This document shows positions 6,504-13,044 of a DNA stretch of 19,097 bases, in pieces; the stretch's first letter is position 1; every line of letters starts with the position of its first letter. The stretch is taken from NCBI GenBank assembly GCA_016929205.1, contig JAFGJF010000549.1:1-19097 (forward strand), written 5' to 3'. The DNA comes from Anaerolineae bacterium. Its GTDB lineage: Bacteria > Chloroflexota > Anaerolineae > JAFGEY01. The notes under the pieces were generated by a model. That model searched no databases and was not told where the DNA came from. It saw nothing but the letters and a program-made list of their open reading frames with translations. A program made the translations under genes and the position numbers.

Positions 6504-7814
6504 TTATTCACATATGGTTAGCGCCTCCTCAAAAATGGACAGCGCTTCGTCTGCCTCGTCGGTGGTGACGGTCAGCGGTGGACTGAAACGAATGCTGTTT
6601 GCGCCGCAGCCAAGGATGATCATGCCGCGTTTGTAACATTCCTGGGTGATCTGGTTGCGCAGTTCGATGGCTCGTTCTTTGCTCTCTTTGTCCTTGACCA
6701 GCTCGGCGGCGAGCATTAACCCTTTGCCGCGCACATCGCCGATAGTAGGGTGACGTGTCTGCATCTCGATCAATCTGTCCAGCATATATGCGCCAACCCG
6801 CGCCGCGTTGTCCATCAGGCCGTTCTCGATCAAGTCAATGGTCGCCAGGGAGGCAGCGCAGGAGACAGGGTTGCCACAAAAGGTGGAGCCATGTGAGCCG
6901 GGCACCCAGTCCATCACGCTCTCGCGGGCGACCATCGCTCCAAGCGGCATACCCGAGGCGATGCCCTTGGCCAGGGTGATGATATCTGGTTCGATGTTCC
7001 AATGTTCCAGGGCGAACATTTTGCCGGTGCGCCCAAATCCGCTCTGCACCTCGTCGGCAACCAAGAGAATGTCGTATTTGTCGCACAGCTCGCGCAGCCG
7101 GCCAAAGTACTGGGGCACGGGCACGACATAACCCCCTTCGCCCTGGATCGGTTCGACAAAGATTGCGGCGACTTCTTGCGGTGGGCAATAGCTGGCAAAG
7201 ATGCTTTCCTCAATATAGCTAATGCAGTGAATGTCGCATTTGGGGTATGTGAGGTTAAAGGGGCAGCGGTAGCAATAACCATAGGGCACGTGTGTGACGC
7301 CCGGCACAAGTGGCGCGAATCCTTTGCGCTGCACGTATTTGGAGCCGGTCAGCGAGAGGGCGCCCATTGTCCGCCCGTGAAACGCACCGATAAAGGCGAT
7401 CATGCGCGCCCGGTGGCTGTGGTAGCGGGCAAGTTTGAATGCAGCCTCGACGCTTTCGGCACCCGAGTTGGTAAAAAAGACCTGGGTGGGTTCTGCAATC
7501 GGGACCAGGCTATTCAGTTTTTCGGCGAGTTGAATCTGGGCGGGATAGTAAAAGTCAGTGCCAGACATGTGTATGAACTTGGCGGCCTGATCCTGGATCG
7601 CTTTGACAACGTTGGGGTGGCTGTGTCCCGTGGCACACACGGCAATGCCAGCACAAAAGTCGAGAAAGCGATGGCCGTCGACATCCCAGACCTGGGCGCC
7701 CTCGCCATGGTCCATCACAAAGGTATACGAGCGAGTATAAGAAGGGGAGAGGTTTTGTTGGTCACGCTCGATCCACGCTTGGCATTCGGGACCGGGCAAA
7801 TCAAGCATCGTCAT
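6504..7814 (-). CDS. Class III PLP-dependent aminotransferase (acetylornithine/4-aminobutyrate aminotransferase family)
   Basis: This 436-aa fold-type I PLP enzyme has the NSGAES phosphate-binding motif (116-121), the pyridine-nitrogen Asp in VADEVQSGFGRTG (Asp254) and the Schiff-base Lys in TLAKGIASGMPLGA (Lys283). The family transfers an omega-amino group (4-aminobutyrate, ornithine, acetylornithine) to 2-oxoglutarate; some close relatives, especially in archaea, are amino-acid racemases, so no exact substrate is claimed. Four cysteines at 181, 184, 193 and 197 (CX2C-X8-CX3C) form an insert seen in part of this subfamily and may bind a metal. AGGAG lies about 6 nt before the ATG. No arginine or GABA pathway genes are adjacent; pfkA and a GH123-like gene follow in the same direction. 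Confidence 0.92.
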   Translation of the reverse strand: MTMLDLPGPECQAWIERDQQNLSPSYTRSYTFVMDHGEGAQVWDVDGHRFLDFCAGIAVCATGHSHPNVVKAIQDQAAKFIHMSGTDFYYPAQIQLAEKLNSLVPIAEPTQVFFTNSGAESVEAAFKLARYHSHRARMIAFIGAFHGRTMGALSLTGSKYVQRKGFAPLVPGVTHVPYGYCYRCPFNLTYPKCDIHCISYIEESIFASYCPPQEVAAIFVEPIQGEGGYVVPVPQYFGRLRELCDKYDILLVADEVQSGFGRTGKMFALEHWNIEPDIITLAKGIASGMPLGAMVARESVMDWVPGSHGSTFCGNPVSCAASLATIDLIENGLMDNAARVGAYMLDRLIEMQTRHPTIGDVRGKGLMLAAELVKDKESKERAIELRNQITQECYKRGMIILGCGANSIRFSPPLTVTTDEADEALSIFEEALTICE

Positions 7815-7843
7815 TGATACTCCTTTTACATTTGGCGTTTATG

Positions 7844-7889
7844 CACATCCTCTGGATGTGGTTATGGCTTGTATCGAGAGGATGTGTAA
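7844..7889 (-). promoter_or_regulatory. Candidate promoter with overlapping palindromic operator upstream of the aminotransferase operon
   Basis: The minus strand offers TTACAC (7889-7884), 17 nt, then CATAAC (7866-7861), a weak sigma-70-type promoter. Immediately downstream lies the palindrome CACATCC-TCT-GGATGTG (7844-7860). The ten-base word AGAGGATGTG occurs in this palindrome on the minus strand and again on the plus strand at 7877-7886, overlapping the -35. Three copies of GGATGTG/CACATCC in 43 bp around a predicted start suggest repressor binding; the regulator is unknown. The rest of the 133-bp gap to efp holds no gene and no clear terminator. Confidence 0.4.
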
Positions 7890-7947
7890 TATGTGTATTG
7901 TTGTTTTACAGGGCGAAGGGAGGATGTCTCTCGCGAGCAAAAGCATG

Positions 7948-8505
7948 CTAGACGCGGGTGACGTACTCGCCCGTGCGTGTATCAACGCGGAGGACATCGC
8001 CTTCCTGGACAAACAACGGAACGTTGAGTTTGAGTCCTGATTCCAGGGTGACTTGTTTGGTCACGCCGGTCGCCGTGTCTCCGGCAATTGCCATAGGCGC
8101 GTCTACCACCTTGAGTTCGACGGTCGTGGGCAAGTCGATGTCAATGGATTCTCCTTCATACGTCGTGATATTCAAGGTCATGTTTTCGACCAAATAGTCC
8201 ACACTTTCCGCTAACGTTGCGACCGACAGCGGAATTTGTTCAAACGTCTCGGTGTTCATAAAGTAGTAAAAGTCGCCGTCGTTGTAGAGATAGTGTACCT
8301 CAATGCGGTCGATGCGGATATCTTCGACTTTTTCGCCCGAAGTAAAGTTTCTATCGATGGTTGCTCCGGTTCTCAAGTTGCGGATTTTGGTGCGGATCAC
8401 GGCTTTGCCGCGCCCCGGCTTGTGATGTTGGAACTCGATCACCTTGTATATTTCACCATCTATTGTAAATGTGGTGCCTTTGCGAAGTTGATGCACGTCA
8501 ATCAT
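7948..8505 (-). CDS. efp: Translation elongation factor P
   Basis: EF-P (185 aa) binds between the P and E sites of stalled ribosomes and promotes peptide bonds at polyproline stretches. The three-domain layout is visible: an N-terminal KOW-like domain (about 3-62), an OB domain (about 66-126) and a C-terminal OB domain with the signature GDTATGVTKQVTLESGLKLNVP (about 143-164). The loop contacting the P-site tRNA reads HKPGRGKA, with Arg32 at the tip where E. coli has the beta-lysylated Lys34. Arg32 forms are rhamnosylated by EarP in some bacteria, but no earP lies in this window, so modification is unknown. GGGAG precedes the ATG by about 7 nt. It stands alone, divergent from the GAF-domain gene. 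A secreted Pro-rich protein at 11485-12171 is a plausible client. Confidence 0.97.
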   Translation of the reverse strand: MIDVHQLRKGTTFTIDGEIYKVIEFQHHKPGRGKAVIRTKIRNLRTGATIDRNFTSGEKVEDIRIDRIEVHYLYNDGDFYYFMNTETFEQIPLSVATLAESVDYLVENMTLNITTYEGESIDIDLPTTVELKVVDAPMAIAGDTATGVTKQVTLESGLKLNVPLFVQEGDVLRVDTRTGEYVTRV

Positions 8506-8521
8506 TCAAATCTCCCGAGAT

Positions 8522-8550
8522 ATGTTATTCTCTATGTATCAAAGTGTCAA
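8522..8550 (-). promoter_or_regulatory. efp promoter, proximal candidate
   Basis: On the minus strand a perfect TTGACA (8550-8545), a 17-nt spacer and TAACAT (8527-8522) form a good sigma-70-type promoter. Its predicted start, near 8515, would fall inside the Shine-Dalgarno sequence and give a leader of only about 10 nt, so the distal candidate at 8566-8593 may be the main one. Confidence 0.55.
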
Positions 8551-8565
8551 AAGAAAAGCCTAGGG

Positions 8566-8593
8566 AGTATACCACAAATCCGAAAAAACGCAA
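8566..8593 (-). promoter_or_regulatory. efp promoter, distal candidate (extended -10)
   Basis: On the minus strand TGGTATACT gives an extended -10 (TATACT at 8571-8566) with TTGCGT at 8593-8588, 16 nt upstream. The predicted start near 8559 would leave a leader of about 54 nt. It could act with the proximal TTGACA promoter. Confidence 0.5.
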
Positions 8594-8598
8594 CCAAC

Positions 8599-8626
8599 TT
8601 GTGCATGGATATGTTTGCCCTAGTAT
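8599..8626 (+). promoter_or_regulatory. Weak candidate promoter for the GAF/PAS sensor gene
   Basis: TTGTGC (8599-8604), a 16-nt spacer and TAGTAT (8621-8626) lie about 107 bp before the chosen ATG and point away from the efp promoters. The match is modest. It makes the 227-bp region 8506-8732 a divergent promoter region with no further gene that can be supported. Confidence 0.3.
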
Positions 8627-8732
8627 GATAGGTGTGTTACAATACGCCCACATCGAGTCGTTGCCGGTATGGATCAGACTGGCTCTAGTTGTATATCGAT
8701 ATGAACTGTGGGGAAATTCTGGGGGATCAAGC

Positions 8733-10676
8733 ATGGGGTCTATGGCGTCGCAGCCAGGGTTGAAATTGTTTTACGATCTAGCTCACAAGTTCAATGCTTC
8801 TTTGGATCTGGATACAGTTTTGGAACAGGTCATTGAACAGGTCAATCATTTTCTGAATATCGATGCGACTTCGGTATCTTTGCTCGATCCAGAGAGCAAA
8901 GAATTGGTGATCCAGATGACGATTGGCGCAGAGACGGACCCGCAGCCCGGGTTTCGTTTGCCTCCCTATGCGGGCATTGCAGGATGGGTGGTACGCCATA
9001 GAGAGCCGGTGTTGGTCCCCGACGTGCAGAGTGATCCTCGCTTTTATCCTTCCGTCGATCAACGAACCCATTTTACATCGCGTTCTATGATTTGTGTGCC
9101 TCTTATCGTACAAAACGAGTCAATCGGTGTGATCCAGGCGATCAGCGCATCGAGAGGGGTTTTTTCCCAGGCCGATTTCTACTTTATGATTGCATTGGCC
9201 GATACCGCGGCTTTGCACATCGAGAATGCTCGCTTGTATAAGGCAGAGCATGAGGCCCGGCAGTATGCCGAAGTGCTAAAACAGATTGCCGAAACGATCG
9301 GGTCTTCGCTAAGCCTGGATCACGTGCTTGACCTGGCGATGAAAAAACTGCAACAGGTTGTGCCCTGTGATAGCATTGCAATTTTGGTTATGGACGGGTG
9401 TTATCCTCAGCGTTTGCCGTGGTACGCGACACAAAGCGGCATGATCGACGGACAAGAGGGCGAAAACCTGGTGGTGCTGGCGGGATATGGCTTTGATGAT
9501 CTGGATGATGTGCTGCAAACCGCCGTTCGAATGAATGATATTCCACTCTTTGAGCAAATCCACTTTTCCAAGCACGCTGTGACCGTTTCCGACACCCTCC
9601 TGGACAGCCGGTACGTAAGCTGGGCCGAGGACGAACGCGTGCGCTCGTGGTTGGGCGCTCCCTTGATCGTCGACGAGCAGATCATTGGCCTGGTCAGCGT
9701 CGACCGGCACCAGGTCAGCGAGTTTACGCCCAAAGAAATCGATTTTGCGATGGCATTCGCACGCCAGATTGCTGGCGCGCTTGTGAATGCGCGGTTGTAC
9801 GGCGAAGCGTGCGACCGTGCCGATGATTTGACCATTCTGAACGAGATCTTTTTGGCCGTGGGTAAATTCCTGGATCTAGAGGTCGTTTTGGCTCGTGTGT
9901 TGGATGTGATTATGGCTCTTTTCACACCCAAGGCCACGGCGGTTCTAGAATTGTCGGTAGTGGATGAACGGTTGGGGGTATATGCGGCACGCGGCTTTTC
10001 TTCCTCCGCTATAGAGTCGATCCGGTCTATGGCTGCCCCGGATGGTAAGATATGGGATGGTGTGATAAACGCTCACAAAACAATCGTCACTGAATTTGAG
10101 GCCAAGCTAGAGGGCGATGATACAGATACAACATCGGGTATCTATGTTTGGGTGCCCTTGCTGGCCAATGGTATGGTGATGGGGGCGTTGGTCATGCAGT
10201 GCACCGATCAATCCCGGTTTTCGATTCAATATTTGTCTTTGCTCGAGTCGGTTGGCAAGCAAATTGGCACTGCGGTGAATAACGCGCTGGTATACGAACA
10301 GGTGCTGCGCTCCGAAGCGCACCTTCAAAGTTGGGCCAAGAAAGCGCAAATGATGATTTATCGGGCCAGGGCAGATGGCAAGATGGAATTCGTTGATCTG
10401 GCGGTGGAGGCGGTGACGGGGTACACGGCTCAGGAATTGCTCGTCGGCCGGGATGATCTGTGGACCACACTCATTGTCGTTCAAGACCGGGATCGGGTGG
10501 TGGAAAAGCGCCAGGCGCTGCAAAAAGGTCGGGACCGTGCTGCATACGAATATCAGATCGTGCGCAAGGACGGCGAGGTGTGCCGTATATGGGAATTGGA
10601 CATTGCCGTTGGCGATCAAGAGGATGGGCCAATAGGATGGCAAGGCGTGCTGCTCAAAGATGTTCCTGACGACTGA
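8733..10676 (+). CDS. Multi-GAF and PAS domain sensor protein without an output domain
   Basis: This 647-aa soluble protein has three GAF domains (about 25-165, 193-355 and 380-520) joined by helical linkers such as ALHIENARLYKAEHEARQ, then a PAS/PAC domain (about 530-645, with VTGYTAQELL and YEYQIVRKDGEVCRIWELDI). GAF domains bind cyclic nucleotides, tetrapyrroles or other small ligands, and PAS domains bind ligands or redox cofactors; none can be assigned here. The protein ends right after PAS with no histidine kinase, GGDEF, EAL, PP2C or helix-turn-helix, so it must signal through a partner or be a kinase remnant. The open frame extends upstream to 8469, across efp and its promoters; the ATG at 8733 is chosen because GGGGGA precedes it by about 6 nt and GAF homology starts soon after (an ATG at 8742 is an alternative). 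Confidence 0.88.
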   Translation: MGSMASQPGLKLFYDLAHKFNASLDLDTVLEQVIEQVNHFLNIDATSVSLLDPESKELVIQMTIGAETDPQPGFRLPPYAGIAGWVVRHREPVLVPDVQSDPRFYPSVDQRTHFTSRSMICVPLIVQNESIGVIQAISASRGVFSQADFYFMIALADTAALHIENARLYKAEHEARQYAEVLKQIAETIGSSLSLDHVLDLAMKKLQQVVPCDSIAILVMDGCYPQRLPWYATQSGMIDGQEGENLVVLAGYGFDDLDDVLQTAVRMNDIPLFEQIHFSKHAVTVSDTLLDSRYVSWAEDERVRSWLGAPLIVDEQIIGLVSVDRHQVSEFTPKEIDFAMAFARQIAGALVNARLYGEACDRADDLTILNEIFLAVGKFLDLEVVLARVLDVIMALFTPKATAVLELSVVDERLGVYAARGFSSSAIESIRSMAAPDGKIWDGVINAHKTIVTEFEAKLEGDDTDTTSGIYVWVPLLANGMVMGALVMQCTDQSRFSIQYLSLLESVGKQIGTAVNNALVYEQVLRSEAHLQSWAKKAQMMIYRARADGKMEFVDLAVEAVTGYTAQELLVGRDDLWTTLIVVQDRDRVVEKRQALQKGRDRAAYEYQIVRKDGEVCRIWELDIAVGDQEDGPIGWQGVLLKDVPDD

Positions 10677-10684
10677 GGGTCCAG

Positions 10685-10698
10685 GGTACTATTGTACC
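10685..10698. promoter_or_regulatory. Small palindrome abutting the -35 element
   Basis: GGTAC-TATT-GTACC is a 5-bp inverted repeat ending one base before the TTGACA at 10700. It could be a regulator site or a weak 3' hairpin for the upstream gene; there is no T tract. The assignment is tentative. Confidence 0.3.
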
Positions 10699-10699
10699 G

Positions 10700-10728
10700 T
10701 TGACAATCCTTGCATAAGGTTTTATAAT
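10700..10728 (+). promoter_or_regulatory. Perfect consensus sigma-70-type promoter
   Basis: TTGACA (10700-10705), exactly 17 nt, then TATAAT (10723-10728): all twelve consensus bases at optimal spacing. The predicted start near 10735 gives a leader of about 89 nt that contains a short GC stem (GGCAG-GGCT-CTGCC, 10782-10795) and the GGGAGAGGGA Shine-Dalgarno sequence. It drives the membrane HhH gene at 10824 and probably the Ig-like gene after it. The preceding gene ends at 10676, so the promoter is intergenic. Confidence 0.88.
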
Positions 10729-10823
10729 AAAAGTATATCGCGTTAGCATCGTAAACACAATCGAATAGGTCGATCGGGCGGGGCAGGGCTCTGCCGGACA
10801 CATGAAGCGCAGGGAGAGGGACG

Positions 10824-11456
10824 ATGAGCGTCGTTGTAGTGACACTGTTGTCTTGTGCCATTCTGGTAGTTGGGTTTTTAGTGGGGTGGTTGGTCGGCGG
10901 GCTGGCTACCGGGCTGAGTGCGATCGCGTTTATGGCCTTGCCGGTTCTGGTGATCGGCTTTTTGATTGGCTGGCTCGTCGAGTGGATCATTGACAATCAA
11001 TACCGGCGAATGCGCGAGCTGGGACAGGGGATGCCTGGTCTGGGACAGGGGATACCTGTTCTGGGACAGGGGATACCTGTTCAAACCATGCCGGCGCCTG
11101 CTCCGGCCGGAGACCAGGTAAACGAGTTGATCGGAACGATCAAAGAGGTCCTTGGCGAACGCGAAAAAGAAGTCAATGATCTGCGTACCGAACTGGAGGA
11201 GCAAGAGGCGGCGGTCGAGCGTCTCAGGGACGAGTTTGAGGCGTATGCGGCAACACATCCCGATGACCTGACGGTCATCAAAGGGATCGGGCGCATTTAT
11301 CAATGGAAGCTGCGAGATGCGGGCATCAATACCTACAAGGCGTTGGCCACGTCGAGCCCTAATCGCCTGCGCGAGATCCTTCAGGTCAAGACCTGGCAAA
11401 AAGTGGATCCAGCAAACTGGATCGATCAAGCTCGCGTTCTGCTGAGGACGGATTGA
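10824..11456 (+). CDS. Two-TM membrane protein with coiled coil and C-terminal helix-hairpin-helix domain
   Basis: This 210-aa protein has two hydrophobic Gly-rich helices (about 5-28 and 34-56), a basic turn NQYRRM, three tandem heptads LGQG(M/I)P(G/V) (66-86), an Ala/Pro linker, a charged coiled coil (about 98-142) and a C-terminal HhH-like domain (about 147-208) with DDLTVIKGIGRIYQWKLRDAGI. This last domain resembles the flap-endonuclease-like or DUF4332-type HhH modules seen alone on membrane proteins and in ribosomal-protein tails. It normally binds DNA or mediates protein contacts; no nuclease residues are apparent. GGGAGAGGGACG precedes the ATG. Membrane tethering of DNA or a cytoplasmic scaffold is only an inference. 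The next gene starts 28 nt downstream. Confidence 0.88.
   Translation: MSVVVVTLLSCAILVVGFLVGWLVGGLATGLSAIAFMALPVLVIGFLIGWLVEWIIDNQYRRMRELGQGMPGLGQGIPVLGQGIPVQTMPAPAPAGDQVNELIGTIKEVLGEREKEVNDLRTELEEQEAAVERLRDEFEAYAATHPDDLTVIKGIGRIYQWKLRDAGINTYKALATSSPNRLREILQVKTWQKVDPANWIDQARVLLRTD
11019..11081 (+). repeat. Three tandem 21-bp repeats inside the HhH membrane protein gene
   Basis: Units 11019-11039, 11040-11060 and 11061-11081 read CTGGGACAGGGGAT(G/A)CCTG(G/T)T. The last two are identical and the first differs at two positions. They encode heptads LGQGMPG, LGQGIPV and LGQGIPV. Being a multiple of three, copy number could change by slippage without loss of frame. Confidence 0.95.
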
Positions 11457-11484
11457 TCGATAGGCGAAACGAGCTGTATGGACT

Positions 11485-12171
11485 ATGGATGATCAGGTCC
11501 GCAAAAAAAAGACCATTATATTGCTTCTCGGCGCGGCATTCTTGATGGGGTTGGTTGGTGTTTTGCCCGTGCATAGCGGAATACGGGCCGTGGTGATGGG
11601 AGACAGTTTGCCGGCCGAGACGGTTATCGTCCGGGCCGCGACAGCGTCGCCGGCGGCGCAGTTGCCTCCCACATCGACATCGCTGGTGGCAGCGGTCACG
11701 CCCACACCGTTGCCGCCGACCGCTACGCCGGAGCCCACAAAGTCGCTTGCCACGCCCACACCGTTGCCGCCGACCGCTACGCTGGAGCCCACAAAGTCGC
11801 CTGCCACGCCCACACCGCCGCCGCCAACGCGTACGCCCGCACCCACCCCAACGGTATCGCCGCCGGCTACAGTCGCGATTACGGCCCCGGTCGATGGCGC
11901 AGATGTGGAAACATCCGGTCTGGCGATCGAGGGAACGGCGCCCGCCGGGTCAACAGTCGTAATTTACGATGGCAAAGAGGTGCTGGGCACAGTGACGGCT
12001 GGCGATGATGGACGATGGCGCTATACGCTGTCCCTACCGTGGGCCGAAGGCGAGCACATTCTGACTGTTCGCGTTCGAGACCAGGCGCAGGTGGGTGAGC
12101 CGTCGGAAGCGATCAAGGTAACGGCCCTTGGACACCGGCTGCCGGTGACGGGGGGAGAGACATCCGACTAG
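11485..12171 (+). CDS. Secreted or anchored protein with Thr/Pro-rich linker, Ig-like domain and C-terminal LPVTG
   Basis: This 228-aa protein has a Lys-rich N-terminus and a hydrophobic helix (10-27) acting as signal peptide or anchor, a long Thr/Pro-rich extracellular linker (about 54-128) with 18-residue repeats TPTPLPPTAT-EPTKS-A, and one bacterial Ig-like beta-sandwich (about 129-214: VAITAPVDGADV, GTVTAGDDGRWRYTLSLP, GEHILTVRVRDQAQ). It ends RLPVTGGETSD. LPVTG fits the sortase recognition pattern, but the usual hydrophobic helix and basic tail are missing, so sorting is doubtful. No function beyond a surface stalk or adhesive module can be given. The ribosome site is weak (only GAG about 11 nt before the ATG), suggesting coupling to the HhH gene 28 nt upstream. 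Its polyproline stretches may require EF-P. Confidence 0.85.
   Translation: MDDQVRKKKTIILLLGAAFLMGLVGVLPVHSGIRAVVMGDSLPAETVIVRAATASPAAQLPPTSTSLVAAVTPTPLPPTATPEPTKSLATPTPLPPTATLEPTKSPATPTPPPPTRTPAPTPTVSPPATVAITAPVDGADVETSGLAIEGTAPAGSTVVIYDGKEVLGTVTAGDDGRWRYTLSLPWAEGEHILTVRVRDQAQVGEPSEAIKVTALGHRLPVTGGETSD
11698..11859 (+). repeat. 54-bp tandem repeats encoding the Thr/Pro linker
   Basis: Two nearly identical 54-bp units (11698-11751 and 11752-11805) and a diverged third (11806-11859) encode 18-residue segments beginning TPTPLPPTAT or TPTPPPPTRT. This is typical of linkers that expand and contract by recombination or slippage. Confidence 0.9.
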
Positions 12172-12238
12172 ATCCTGGCCCGAAATGGCCAGATCTGGGC
12201 ATCCGGCTCGATCGACATCCCCAGGATGCTGGATGTCG
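12171..12238. terminator. Two hairpins between convergent genes (possible bidirectional terminator)
   Basis: Between the stops of the plus-strand Ig-like gene (12171) and the minus-strand gene (12241) lie two inverted repeats. The first is CTGGCC-CGAAAT-GGCCAG (12175-12192), which can extend with a bulge to GATC at both ends. The second is CGACATCC, a 10-nt loop and GGATGTCG (12213-12238). Neither is followed by a T tract on either strand, so strong intrinsic termination is uncertain. Confidence 0.4.
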
Positions 12239-12240
12239 GC

Positions 12241-13044
12241 TCAGTATGTGGCGTTCGGAAATGTGCAGACGCCTGCGTGATGGGCGATTCGTTTGTACAT
12301 TTTGACGTTGGTCCATTGCTCATCGAGAATGCCATCGTGGATGGCCCAACTGCGTCCTCGCACGCTTTTGTCAAAGCCGGGCTGGCGAAACGGTGTCGAT
12401 CCATCCAGCCTGGCATACAACTCTCCACCAGGCTTGAATCCGTCGTGAATCTGCTCCATCCTGGTTTGGCCGATCATATACGCAAAGCCGTACCGCTCAA
12501 ACATAATCGCAGTATGGTAGGCCAGCGGCTCGATAAAAAACCGGTCTTTGCCCAGGCTGGCGCAAAAGCTCTCCATTGCCGGAACCAGTTCTTTGCTCAA
12601 GCGCAGACCTCGACGGACCTGGCCCGGCGCTAACCCGGCGTTCATTGCTTCGATCTCGGCCGGGATGTTGCGCGTCATGGTGCCCAGCTTGGTGCATTCG
12701 CCCTTCCAGTCACGATCTACGTCAAAACGCGGCGCGGCGGGGTCGTTGACGACCACCAAGATCACTTCCAACTGTCCGTTAGCCGTGTCGGCCATCTGAA
12801 CGTATAGCATAGGATCAGCCGGCTGTGCCGTATACCGGACATCGATCTCGACCAGGCCGGTGTGTTCGCGGCAGCGGATCTGAAAAGACAGGCAGTCGCC
12901 GTTCTGTGAGGTGGCATCGTGTTTCTCAAGGCACTTTTCGGGGATCAATGAACGATAGAGCGCGTGCTTGACTTGATCCGGGAGGCCGTTGATCTGCCGG
13001 ATAGATGAAAGGTGAATGCCTTCCCAAGTCAGTTGCACACTCAT
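12241..13044 (-). CDS. Conserved-looking protein of unknown function, coupled to smpB
   Basis: This 267-aa soluble protein has no signal peptide or membrane segment, and I do not recognise its family. Its start overlaps the smpB stop as ATGA, so the frame is well supported by operon structure. Visible features are an N-terminal alpha/beta region with alternating hydrophobic strands (LSFQIRCRE at 52-60, LVEIDVRYTA at 64-73, QLEVILVVVNDP at 91-102), a helical middle rich in charged residues (about 126-165), and EPLAYHTAIMFERYGFAYMIG (172-192). That last stretch superficially resembles the final helix-strand of GNAT acetyltransferases, but the rest does not let me claim that fold. Several Cys (38, 51, 58, 117, 161, 260) and His residues are scattered without a clear metal motif. 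It closes the radical SAM-ctpA-ctpA-smpB operon. Confidence 0.85.
   Translation of the reverse strand: MSVQLTWEGIHLSSIRQINGLPDQVKHALYRSLIPEKCLEKHDATSQNGDCLSFQIRCREHTGLVEIDVRYTAQPADPMLYVQMADTANGQLEVILVVVNDPAAPRFDVDRDWKGECTKLGTMTRNIPAEIEAMNAGLAPGQVRRGLRLSKELVPAMESFCASLGKDRFFIEPLAYHTAIMFERYGFAYMIGQTRMEQIHDGFKPGGELYARLDGSTPFRQPGFDKSVRGRSWAIHDGILDEQWTNVKMYKRIAHHAGVCTFPNATY

Noticed and set aside
8469..8732. N-terminal extension of the GAF/PAS sensor to an ATG at 8469
   Set aside because: It would overlap efp and both efp promoters, has no conserved domain and no ribosome site at its start.
11019..11081. Three direct repeats as a possible CRISPR array
   Set aside because: Units are contiguous 21-mers with no spacers, inside a coding frame, with no cas genes nearby.
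11493..11846. Minus-strand Gly/Val-rich open frame opposite the Thr/Pro linker
   Set aside because: It is a simple reverse-complement artefact of the proline/threonine codon repeat.
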